Shown: piece after piece, positions 46,120-55,144 of the stretch | How the letters are laid out: each line of letters opens with the position of its first letter | Numbering within the stretch: position 1 is the first letter of the stretch | Assembly: GCA_018398805.1 (NCBI GenBank) | Contig: JAGFBZ010000730.1 | Coordinates: 335,001 to 399,000, forward strand | Direction of reading: 5' to 3' | Length of the DNA: 64,000 nucleotides | DNA from: Hirundichthys speculiger | Taxonomy: Eukaryota > Chordata > Actinopteri > Beloniformes > Exocoetidae | Position numbers and translations under genes: made by a program | The notes under the pieces: generated by a model | Database searches by the model: none | The model's input: the letters and a program-made list of their open reading frames with translations, nothing else | Told to the model about the DNA's origin: nothing

Positions 46120-46690
46120 AGCAAGCCCTCAGCCAAGCTAAAGGCTAACTGAGCTAACCAGGTCGACTCATAGCTGATCAAGCTAAGTCAGACTAAGCTA
46201 GGTGGCTAAGCTAGGAGGCTAGGTGCTAACACGAGCTAGCTCAGCTGTTTTATAGTTCATCAGGCTAGGTGCTAAGTGCCAATTCAGCCATTGGTAGCTA
46301 GTTAAGCTAGGTTAGGCTAGGCTAAGTAGCTAGGCTAGGAGGCTAAGTGCTAACCAAAGCTAACTAGGCTAATTTTTTGTTGTTAATCAAGCCAAGAGGC
46401 TAAGCTAGTGAAGCTAGGTTAGGCTAGGCTAAGTAGCTAGGCTAGGAGGCTAAGTGCTAACCAAGGCTAACTAGGCTGGTTGCGGCTCAGGAAGCCAGGA
46501 GGCTAAGCTAGTTGAGCTAAGTTAGGCTAAGCTAGGTAGCTAGGCTAGAAGGCTAAGTGCTAACTGAGGCTAACTAGGCTGTTGTGATATTAGGCTAGGT
46601 GGCTAAGCTAGTTAAGCTAGGTCAAGCTAAGCTAAGTGGCTAGGCTAGACGCTAAGAGCTAACCGAAGCTAGGTAGAGCGGGTCCGAATT
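46120..46690 (+). repeat. GCTAGGCTAAG-rich minisatellite in the provirus leader, about four units of 100-107 bp
   Basis: Comparable points (AAGCTAGGTTAGG and variants) at 46304, 46411, 46514 and 46614. Each unit has GTAGCTAGGCTAGG, GGCTAAGTGCTAAC and GGCTAACTAGGCT. It ends just before gag. Confidence 0.9.
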
Positions 46691-46748
46691 AGGCTTAGAA
46701 GAAGTGGAACAGACTAGGCTACGCCAGAACCCACGTTCGGCGAGCTAA

Positions 46749-47537
46749 GTGACCCCCAGGCTAGAGAGTAGGCGCCCCGCCAGCATAACTCGCACAGAGG
46801 TAAAATGGCAGGTGCCAATCCTTCTGAGGCGTCCAGCCCCGGAGAAACCCCTTGATAGCCTGGAATTAGCCGTAACTGAACTTACGGAGAAGCTGAATCC
46901 TGGCTACCAAGAAGAGGTGGAAGGGTGGACGACCACGGAAGTCGAAGCTCGCCTGACGGAGCTAATAGCTGAAACCCTTAGCAACCCTCCGAAAGACAAG
47001 GCTCTGATTAAGACGTTGGGTAACATGACGATTTTGCTAACCACCCGTTTCCGAACAGCACAAGAACTGCTGGGAAGGGCGCGGACCTCACTCGAGTTAC
47101 GTTCCCAGAAAATAGACCAACTGCTGCAAGACACTGCGTCCCTTGAAGCCCAAGTGGCACAGTATCAATCTAAAACCGAAGAAACAGAAGCACAAACGAC
47201 CCGACTTATAACCGAGCGAGATGAGGAAGCAAAGAGAAAAGAAGAGTGCGAGGACACCATTGCAACACTAAAAACCGAAATAGGTGAACGCGATAAGACA
47301 ATCGACAACCAAAGCGTCGTTATCAAGGAGTTGGATGAGGCATGTAAAGAGGCCTACAACGAACTCCGAACAGTCAAAGAGGTGGCTGCAGCTGTGCGGG
47401 AGGCGAACAGTGTCTCCAGTAAGCGACTTGACGCCAAACAGGAACAGGTTCTACTGTTGCAGGCGCGCAACTCGATCAGACTCAGCATGAGCTCACAGAG
47501 GCCCACCGCCAAATTACGAATTTGGCCGATGAGGTAG
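46749..47537 (+). CDS. Provirus gag N-terminal region (coiled coil)
   Basis: 262-codon frame. From about residue 30 it is a long charged helix with heptad-like spacing (residues about 90-240, Glu/Lys/Leu/Thr-rich), as expected of a Gag assembly coiled coil. An alternative, better-placed ATG at 46805 lies in another frame and stops at 46853, so the true start may involve a frame change near 46850. At the 3' end the helix continues in the frame of the next ORF after a GCGCGC run at 47464-47468, implying a 2-base length change. Both changes would have to be bridged to join it to gag-pol. Confidence 0.7.
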   Translation: MTPRLESRRPASITRTEVKWQVPILLRRPAPEKPLDSLELAVTELTEKLNPGYQEEVEGWTTTEVEARLTELIAETLSNPPKDKALIKTLGNMTILLTTRFRTAQELLGRARTSLELRSQKIDQLLQDTASLEAQVAQYQSKTEETEAQTTRLITERDEEAKRKEECEDTIATLKTEIGERDKTIDNQSVVIKELDEACKEAYNELRTVKEVAAAVREANSVSSKRLDAKQEQVLLLQARNSIRLSMSSQRPTAKLRIWPMR

Positions 47538-50500
47538 AGAAAGCCAGAAAAGAGCTGAGGAGCGCCCTCACAGCCGGAGTGGCTGGAATAGCTCCGCCCT
47601 CTCCTGTCGAACAAAAGGTTAACCCTGACATTCCAGGAGCTGGTGGTGGCACTCCTCCACTGCCGTTCACGCAACCAGTACCGAACTTGTACCAACCTTT
47701 CGGGTCAAGCCCAGACACGATACGTCGATGGCCGGCGCCCTCCCCAATGGTCCGCCAGTTGCCCCGTGGTTTCATCGACCGGGAATTCGAAAAGATAGCC
47801 CGACACATACCCAAATTTGAACCTGCCCCCGGAGGCATAAACGATACTCGCTCGTACCTAGAAGACCTCAGGTTTTACCTGCAAAAGTTTCCAGAGGCTT
47901 CGACCCAGGACAAAATCTATCTGATCAAATTAACAGCGAGTCGCGAGGTCAGCCGGTTTGTCGATCGCCAACCTGACCCCGTTAAAGGAGATTTCGACAG
48001 GTTGTGCCAAGCTTTGGAGAGAGAATTCTCCGATAGCGCATCCCAGTGCGGCCTAACCACAGCACTTGTGATCAAACAGGGCCGACAGGAGCCACCCCAA
48101 CAGTACTATTATAGACTACTCCAAGCCTATTTTGGTACCCGCAATGAGCCAGGGATGGAAGAAGAGCTGAACTTCAAGTCGCTTTTCATTCAAAACCTCC
48201 ATCCCGCTACGAGCCACCACCTTGGGGTCATGGCGAACCCTCGTTCCTCCAACATTGGGCAGCTACGAGAGTTAGCTGTCTTAGGTTTCCAAAAACAGAA
48301 ACAGTCACACGCCAAGTTCCATGACAACGCCGTACTTGCGGTAAGTCGGGAACCTGGAACCATGGAGCTCGAAGGAGCCCCCAAAGCGAAGGTGCCCGAC
48401 GCAGGCCCTGCGCCTACTGTCACACCGCACTCAGGAAGGGGACAACCCCCTCCGCATAACCACATGCGGCAAAGTCACGATAGAAACCAGGTCAGACCAT
48501 ACTGGCCTGACCGGGAGCCACGGCCCCCACGTAACGAACGAATGGGGCGCGATGGATATCAGGGAAACCCCCAACGGGGTAGATATCCATACAACGGATA
48601 TGATAAACCAGCCGCCCATAATACCGACCGTGGGTACCGAAACCAGAATCAGGGTAGATACCAGGCCGAGTGGTCGCCAGCTCCTTTCCGCCGACCACCA
48701 CCAAAGGGGGAAGACTCGGAAATGAGAAACCCTCGGGCGAAGGCAGAAGAAGAACGAGAGACCCCGCGCCTGAGCAAAGAGGACATAGAGAACATAAAGG
48801 CGTTATTGCAGAAAATGGAGAAAAATCGTCGTACAAAAAAGGCCGACCTACTGACGATTTCTACCATTAATCCGGAAACGACCACGCAAAACAATGCGGA
48901 TCTTCAACCTCAGGAACCCGTCGAAACGGTGAGTCCTGAAGGTGCCCACGTTGAACCTGTCCCTCCTAACGGAGAGGACATCAACCAGAATGACCACCTA
49001 GATCACACCGCAGAAGGAGGTGAGGACCTTCCCCCTCCAAGCGCTGTTCTAGTTGTCCAGTTGGACAAGAAAGATAAACTCCCTAACCAAGGCGATTCAT
49101 CTGTCCAGGTTGAACCCCCGGTAACCCAGTTCATCTGTCACCTTACCGAACAGGGGTTCGCTCGAAAATTCTATTTGTCGCTGACATTAGAAGAAGTAGT
49201 AACCTGTGATGCTTTGCTTGACACTGCAGCAGACATCACCATCATGTCAACCTCGCTTTTTCAACAACTGCGTTCGGCCGCGAATCAGGCCAATAAGGAC
49301 TTGAAGCTACGCTCATGTTCTGTGGAGGTAAGACCTTTCTCCCATGAAAACACCACCTTAACCTCGGTCTCACTTGTCCAGTTGGCTATTGGTCCAATGA
49401 CACTGGTTCACCCCGTCTATATCTCTCCTCTTGACTCCATACCATTTCTGGTAGGAAAAGACCTGCTAAATCGGTTCGAACCTTTGATCGATTTCAGGCA
49501 ACAGAAGCTCTGGGCCCAAGTTCGACAACCTCTGACCATTCCGGTCCACGAACTGGGGGAGACCCAGTGCTATTTCATTCACACCCCATCGGGTGAAAAC
49601 GCGGAAGCAAACCAACTACCATGGTTAGACCGTGACCAACCGTCTTGCTCTGAGAACCCTCTGGCAGCCGAACGGACGCAACTGCATTGGCCAGAAAGTG
49701 TTCCCCATTCGCGGGAAAACTTTTTATGCTCCTTTCAGGCAGCCAAGACAGACAACCCATTCTGTCCCCAGGTAACCAATGGCATCGGATGCTGCGGGCG
49801 CCACGTAACAGATGTGCACCTGTATCTGTGGAGCGACCGGTCGGCTATCAACCGAGAGCTGTTCGATGCGCTAGCATTAGACCACCCCGACATGCGGCCA
49901 GTGCGAATGTCCTCTCGTTTCGCCTTAGACGCGGTCCCCAACAAGGTAGCCAGGTCCACGGGCGCATGTTCCCTTGACCTGCAGTTGAACCAAAGGAAGC
50001 TGACACACAACTTCCTGATCGTGCCAAATCTTCCACATGCTATATGCGTTGGAAGCGACCTACTCGTACGGTTGGGTGTCCAAGTCGACACCATAAACAA
50101 CACCCTATGGGCCTCCACCCATGCGTCAAGTACCCCACCTGATGGAAACAAACTAAAGGGGGGTCAGACAATTCCAGAAGTCTGCCGAGTGATAACGTCT
50201 GAACACACTGTGGTACCCAAAAGAACCTGCAATGTTGCTATACATATGCACGTTTCACCAGGACAAGGTTTAGACCACACACAGGCATTCTTCCAGCCGT
50301 CCCCACTCCTAACCGACTTAGGGCTTACCCTGGATGCCATGCCTCTGGTAAGTCTAAACTCAGGCTTTATCACAATAGGAGTAAACAATCGCACTGCGGA
50401 CCCGATACAGGTCCAACGCGGACTCCGATTAGGCTGGCTCATCAGCACAAAATTCCACGATTTTGAGCTCACCGTGCCAATAGTGGGAGAAATCCCACTC

Positions 50501-53500
50501 GCGCTCAAGGGCGACCATCCTGTGGCAGAGGTGGTTTACACCCTACCCTCCAAACTGGTCACCCTCATTCCGGCTGCCAAACTTAAAACCGACTCTGTGG
50601 CACGAGTTGATCTGTCACGAAACAATCAACTACTCGTCCAAACGGTTGAGGTCCAAGCCAGCTCCGACGAGCATGGACAACTGACCACTAAACCGTCAGG
50701 CGCTAACGCTAATCCTCAACCCACGGTACAAGACGACATCAGGCGAGTAATCGAAGAAGCCGACGCCCTAGTTGACGACAACGAACGTCAAAAACTTCGC
50801 GAAGTGTTAAACAAACACCAAGCGGTTTTCTCGCAAGACTCATTGGATTGTGGTCTCACAACGATACACTCCGTGCGTATTCCCACATCTCCAGGCGCGC
50901 CCCCGACATTCGTGCGACAGTACAAAATACCGTTGGCATCGTACGAACCAGTCCAAGAAATTATCGACGGCCTCCTAGAGAAAGGCATAATTCGACCGTG
51001 CAACAGCACCTATTCCGCACCGGTTTGGCCGGTCCTCAAACCAAATGGGAAATGGAGGCTCACCATAGACTACCGTCGGTTGAACCAACAGGTTCCCCTG
51101 TCTCGGTGGCCCATGACCCAGTTGGAACAGGAACTGCCAAAGGTCCGTAATGCGAAATATTTCTCAACCATGGACGTGGCATCAGGATTCTGGACCATTC
51201 CGGTCCACCCTGATGACCAACACAAACTAGCCTTCACGTTCGCCAACCGCCAATACACCTTCACCCGGTGTCCCTTTGGCTACGCCAATTCGCCAGCTGA
51301 ATTCAACATCTTTTTAAATAAAGCCTGCCCAGACGCAGGACAGCGAGGTACGCTCATCTTCGTGGATGATATCCTCATGCGAAACGACACTCTAGAAGCG
51401 CACCTGAATGAAATCGACCACGTCCTCCGACAACTAACAGAGGCTGGAGCCAAAGTCTCTCTGGCCAAATGCCAATGGTGCAAAACCAAAGTGAACTACG
51501 TCGGTCTTTTGGTAGGCTCGACTGGGGTCCTACCCCAGGTCAGCCGAGCACAGGGCGTAGCCAACATCACAGCACCTACCAATGTCTCCGAACTGCGGAG
51601 CTTCTTAGGTGTCTGTAATTACTCACGCCAGTTCATAGACGGCTATGCCGACATCGCAAAACCGCTAACGGATTTGCTTCGTAAAGATGTCCCATTTGCT
51701 TGGGAGGAACGCCAACAAGAAGCGATGCAAACCCTCAAGGACAAACTGTGCACAGCCCCATGTTTGTCCTATCCCGACTGCGACAAAGAATTCCACTTAG
51801 ACGCAGGATTCTCCACTTACTGTATGAGTGCAGGTCTTTTTCAGTACCACGACCAAGACAAAAGAGTGGTGGCATACGCCAGCAAAACACTTTCTGCACC
51901 GGAACTTAAGTATTCAGACTGCGAGAAAGCGTTGCTGACCACGGTATGGGCGGTCAAACATTTCTCCAACTACGTTGGTGGCCAAAAGGTGATAGTGGAA
52001 ACTCATCACCAACCCGTCACATTTCTGAACAGCCAACGCATCAGAGATGGCGTCGTGACAAATGCTCGAGTGGCCTCATGGCTAATGGCGCTGCAGAGTT
52101 TTAACATCGAAGTGCGATATGCCCAAAACAAAAAGAGTCCCTTGGGTACCGAATTAGCAGCATGCCACCGGTGCGTCAACGACATACCCTCCACCGTAAC
52201 CATTCCGAGCGAGCCAACACCGACCACTAACTCACACCACCACTACTTCGAACACGACGTCTGCAAAGACATGGTCACGGCATATGTGGATGGATGCTCA
52301 TACCACCACGAAAAACACATGAAAGCCGGGGCAGGCGTGGTATGGCTCAACGACCAACCATGCAAACCTCAGGGATTTCAGCTCGGGCCACAAACCTCGC
52401 AATACGCCGAAGTCGCTGCAATCCTCATAGCACTGCAAATAGCAGTGGACCACGACGTCCGCACACTCCTCATATGCACCGATTCGAATTACGCTCGTAT
52501 GAGTTTTGTGTGCCACCTTCCAATATGGAAGCAAAACGACTTTCGCACCTCCAATCATAAATCGGTGAAACACAAAGACCTATTCATGGCCTGCGACCAT
52601 CTGATCACAACCAATGAGATGCAAATCTATTGGAAGAAGGTCAGAGGCCACTCCCGCATACCAGGTCAAGACAAAGAACTGAACGACCGCACGGACACGG
52701 TGGCCAAACAGGGCGCCTTACAGGGCACGCCATGGCACTTTGACCAGACGGAGCAACCTGTCTCCCGCCCTCCCACCCCGAGTGTGTCCATTTGCGCAGT
52801 AACTAGGGCAACCGCCGCCAACTCGAACTGCCCGCCGGACTCGTTGTCCGTCGAACCCGCATTCACCGATGACGACTTAATCGCTTGCCAGGCCTCAGAC
52901 CCAGCCACTTCCTTTATGGTCGCTTATCTAACTGATGGACCCAACGCGCACCCTGTGCCACAAAATGTCAACGACATTCCCGACCTTGCTGCCTTACTGA
53001 AAGTTAGTTCCCTACTTCAGTTGATCAAGGGCATCCTGGTTTGTGTTTCCGTGGCACACCCTTCGCCGGCGCTCGTGGTCCCACGCAAACAAAGGGGGGT
53101 GATGCTAGTGCATGCCCATGACATCCCTTCGGCGGGTCACAAAGGCATCAAGGCGACATACAAAGCGCTAAGACAGGTGGCGTTCTGGCCAAAAATGAAA
53201 CGGGACATAGCAGACTACATCAAAGGCTGCTTAGTCTGCGGCCAACATCAACCAGCATCAGCAACACACCGAGCTCCCCTGCAGCGGCGGGGAATCTCTT
53301 TCCCTTGGTCCGACCTCCAGATTGACTGGGTGGGACCACTTACCAAATCGACCCGAGGTAACAAATACTTCTTGGCCGTAACTTGTGCATTCACCAAATG
53401 GATTGAGTGCCTCCCAGCCGCCAATGACACGGCCGAGACAACGGCCTGTCTGCTAATGAACCACGTCTTCTCGCGATTTGGGCTCCCAAGCCGCGTCGAC

Positions 53501-54226
53501 TCTGACCGGGGAACGCACTTTACCGCGGACGTGATGCGACAAGTTTGGCAAACATTAGGGGTGAAAGCAAAACTCCACATCAGCCATCATCCCCAATCCT
53601 CAGGCCAAGTAGAAAGGGCGAACCGAACTGTGGTCAACATCCTAAAGAAGTATGTTGCATCCAACCACAAAGACTGGGACGTCAAACTACCCCTGGTCCT
53701 GATGGCTATTAGGGCCACGCCACATAAATCGACCGGCATATCACCTTTCGAGATGATGACAGGCAGACAAATGATCCTACCGTTACACCTCCTTTACCAG
53801 CCAGGAGAAATCAGCGTAGCTACCGCATACACTACGCACCAATACCTCTCCGATCTGCATGCACACCTGCGCGAGACTTTCGCTTATGCGCAAAAGCACT
53901 TGGAAAGCTCAGCCGAGGGCCGGAAAGCCTATTATGATCAGAAAGCCTCACATGCAGAACTTCAGGTGGGTGACAAAGTGTGGTACTACCGATTCGTACA
54001 GCACACCGGACCTGGTGCCGGGCGAGGGAAGCTCACACGAAAGCTCCTCCCCCGTTGGACAGGACCCCACCTGATCACCGACAAGCTGTCGCCAGTGGTG
54101 TATCAGATTAGGGTAAACCAAGCAAGAAAGGACCCCCTTTTTAGATGGGTCCACCGCAACCAAGTCAAGTTGCACCAAACCCCCATGGGACTCGCAGGGG
54201 ACCACACGGTACCCAATAGTAATTAG
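47522..54226 (+). CDS. Provirus gag-pro-pol polyprotein frame (2,234 codons)
   Basis: A single open frame (formal start TTG; it extends upstream as the gag helix, so this is not the true start). Capsid-like region at about residues 75-265. Gly/Arg-rich nucleocapsid without a CCHC knuckle at 303-396. Protease 537-665 with DTAAD at 567. Second retropepsin-like region 761-868 without catalytic Asp. Linker 890-992. RT about 1103-1340 with FVDD (Asp 1282, 1283). First RNase H 1393-1549, missing key residues. Second RNase H 1585-1740 with Asp1590, Glu1630, Asp1654, Asp1725. Integrase zinc finger 1857-1911 (H-H-C-C) and core Asp1935, Asp1995, Glu2031 (D-D-35-E), then a GPY/F-like end (LPRWTGPHLI) at about 2176. 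No stop separates gag from pol. The enzymes look catalytically complete. Confidence 0.93.
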   Translation: MADEVEKARKELRSALTAGVAGIAPPSPVEQKVNPDIPGAGGGTPPLPFTQPVPNLYQPFGSSPDTIRRWPAPSPMVRQLPRGFIDREFEKIARHIPKFEPAPGGINDTRSYLEDLRFYLQKFPEASTQDKIYLIKLTASREVSRFVDRQPDPVKGDFDRLCQALEREFSDSASQCGLTTALVIKQGRQEPPQQYYYRLLQAYFGTRNEPGMEEELNFKSLFIQNLHPATSHHLGVMANPRSSNIGQLRELAVLGFQKQKQSHAKFHDNAVLAVSREPGTMELEGAPKAKVPDAGPAPTVTPHSGRGQPPPHNHMRQSHDRNQVRPYWPDREPRPPRNERMGRDGYQGNPQRGRYPYNGYDKPAAHNTDRGYRNQNQGRYQAEWSPAPFRRPPPKGEDSEMRNPRAKAEEERETPRLSKEDIENIKALLQKMEKNRRTKKADLLTISTINPETTTQNNADLQPQEPVETVSPEGAHVEPVPPNGEDINQNDHLDHTAEGGEDLPPPSAVLVVQLDKKDKLPNQGDSSVQVEPPVTQFICHLTEQGFARKFYLSLTLEEVVTCDALLDTAADITIMSTSLFQQLRSAANQANKDLKLRSCSVEVRPFSHENTTLTSVSLVQLAIGPMTLVHPVYISPLDSIPFLVGKDLLNRFEPLIDFRQQKLWAQVRQPLTIPVHELGETQCYFIHTPSGENAEANQLPWLDRDQPSCSENPLAAERTQLHWPESVPHSRENFLCSFQAAKTDNPFCPQVTNGIGCCGRHVTDVHLYLWSDRSAINRELFDALALDHPDMRPVRMSSRFALDAVPNKVARSTGACSLDLQLNQRKLTHNFLIVPNLPHAICVGSDLLVRLGVQVDTINNTLWASTHASSTPPDGNKLKGGQTIPEVCRVITSEHTVVPKRTCNVAIHMHVSPGQGLDHTQAFFQPSPLLTDLGLTLDAMPLVSLNSGFITIGVNNRTADPIQVQRGLRLGWLISTKFHDFELTVPIVGEIPLALKGDHPVAEVVYTLPSKLVTLIPAAKLKTDSVARVDLSRNNQLLVQTVEVQASSDEHGQLTTKPSGANANPQPTVQDDIRRVIEEADALVDDNERQKLREVLNKHQAVFSQDSLDCGLTTIHSVRIPTSPGAPPTFVRQYKIPLASYEPVQEIIDGLLEKGIIRPCNSTYSAPVWPVLKPNGKWRLTIDYRRLNQQVPLSRWPMTQLEQELPKVRNAKYFSTMDVASGFWTIPVHPDDQHKLAFTFANRQYTFTRCPFGYANSPAEFNIFLNKACPDAGQRGTLIFVDDILMRNDTLEAHLNEIDHVLRQLTEAGAKVSLAKCQWCKTKVNYVGLLVGSTGVLPQVSRAQGVANITAPTNVSELRSFLGVCNYSRQFIDGYADIAKPLTDLLRKDVPFAWEERQQEAMQTLKDKLCTAPCLSYPDCDKEFHLDAGFSTYCMSAGLFQYHDQDKRVVAYASKTLSAPELKYSDCEKALLTTVWAVKHFSNYVGGQKVIVETHHQPVTFLNSQRIRDGVVTNARVASWLMALQSFNIEVRYAQNKKSPLGTELAACHRCVNDIPSTVTIPSEPTPTTNSHHHYFEHDVCKDMVTAYVDGCSYHHEKHMKAGAGVVWLNDQPCKPQGFQLGPQTSQYAEVAAILIALQIAVDHDVRTLLICTDSNYARMSFVCHLPIWKQNDFRTSNHKSVKHKDLFMACDHLITTNEMQIYWKKVRGHSRIPGQDKELNDRTDTVAKQGALQGTPWHFDQTEQPVSRPPTPSVSICAVTRATAANSNCPPDSLSVEPAFTDDDLIACQASDPATSFMVAYLTDGPNAHPVPQNVNDIPDLAALLKVSSLLQLIKGILVCVSVAHPSPALVVPRKQRGVMLVHAHDIPSAGHKGIKATYKALRQVAFWPKMKRDIADYIKGCLVCGQHQPASATHRAPLQRRGISFPWSDLQIDWVGPLTKSTRGNKYFLAVTCAFTKWIECLPAANDTAETTACLLMNHVFSRFGLPSRVDSDRGTHFTADVMRQVWQTLGVKAKLHISHHPQSSGQVERANRTVVNILKKYVASNHKDWDVKLPLVLMAIRATPHKSTGISPFEMMTGRQMILPLHLLYQPGEISVATAYTTHQYLSDLHAHLRETFAYAQKHLESSAEGRKAYYDQKASHAELQVGDKVWYYRFVQHTGPGAGRGKLTRKLLPRWTGPHLITDKLSPVVYQIRVNQARKDPLFRWVHRNQVKLHQTPMGLAGDHTVPNSN
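50155..50163 (+). promoter_or_regulatory. Internal polypurine run AAAGGGGGG
   Basis: Same nine bases as the start of the 3' polypurine tract; lies in the protease-RT linker. Confidence 0.35.
53091..53099 (+). promoter_or_regulatory. Candidate central polypurine tract AAAGGGGGG
   Basis: Identical to the 3' tract core and placed just before the integrase zinc finger, where lentiviruses and foamy viruses have a second plus-strand start. Confidence 0.4.
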
Positions 54227-54374
54227 GACCTATATACTTGTGTTTCCAGAGACAGTCAGGCAATTAGCACTCCTGTGACGGTAACTGACAGCATAGACTG
54301 ACAGGACCATAATTGTGGTTTGACCTCTCTGCGTAGGATAGGCCTGAGTAAATTGTGTCAGAACGAACTCACAA

Positions 54375-55115
54375 ATGTGTGAGTACTGGTCCACCCATAA
54401 TCTTTGTTTAGGACTGGTACCTGGTGTGATTGTGAACAACGTTTGCCCCAACTTGACTCTAACGATGCCTATGCTCTCACTCCCCACTAGAACGATGATC
54501 TGGGCCCTAACGATCCTGATGCTCATCCTCATGAGCACCCCCACAAACCCTGAAGTCGTGGAACCTGGCCCCGAATCCGGAATTGTGCTTAAGGAGCAAC
54601 CCGGATTACTTATCACAAACTGTCGATGGCATGTTCAGAGGATCTTCGTCAGGTTCAGCCCTGACGCGGTCCGTAAGAAGCATGTCAAAGACCAGGCCGA
54701 CCTGACCTCTTGGGCAGGTGCCATGTGGCTTAAGGAGGCGGTCCAACACACAGAGGCGGACATTACCCACATGTTGGAGCAGCTCCAGAAGTTTGTAGTC
54801 ACGCAACATGAACTCAGTGGTGTTAATCGAAGGGAGAAGAGATTTCTCGGAGGCCTGCTGACCGCAGCCTCCGCGGTCGCTTCTCTTTTCAGTCTGGGGG
54901 CCTCGTCTGTAAATGCCGTCCGCCTGTCGAGTCTCAAGCGACAGGTGGCGGACTTGCAGGCCGAGATTCCGGACATCCAGAAACAGATGGACTTACAGAA
55001 TGCACACATGCAAACTGTGGGGAAAACCTTAGAGGGAACTGTGCTAGTTTTGAACTCGCACAGTGACGCTTTGGGAAAATTGGCTAAGGCCCTGAACACA
55101 CACTTATCGACATAA
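54375..55115 (+). pseudogene. Provirus env, 5' part: signal peptide, small subunit, cleavage site, fusion peptide
   Basis: 246-codon frame. A hydrophobic leader (MIWALTILMLILMSTPT, from about 54495) is followed by about 110 residues. A basic cleavage site RREKR (54828-54842) then leads at once to FLGGLLTAASAVASLFSLGA, a typical Ala/Gly/Leu fusion peptide. A long heptad helix (LSSLKRQVADLQAEIPDIQK) follows. This is class I fusion glycoprotein order. The frame ends at TAA 55113 just after an ACACAC run, and the rest of the protein lies in another frame from about 55103. The env start codon is uncertain; a spliced mRNA is expected. Confidence 0.82.
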
Positions 55116-55144
55116 CGCGGGTAGACCAGCCACGGACGGAGCTG

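Larger units (their letters stand above)
44226..46748 (+). other. Provirus leader (2.5 kb)
   Basis: Long untranslated region before gag. No coding sequence recognised. The last 570 bp are the TAGGCTAAG repeats listed next. Confidence 0.75.

Noticed and set aside
46749..46757. ATG at 46749 as the certain gag start
   Set aside because: A better-placed ATG at 46805 lies in another frame; with a probable indel nearby neither can be fixed.
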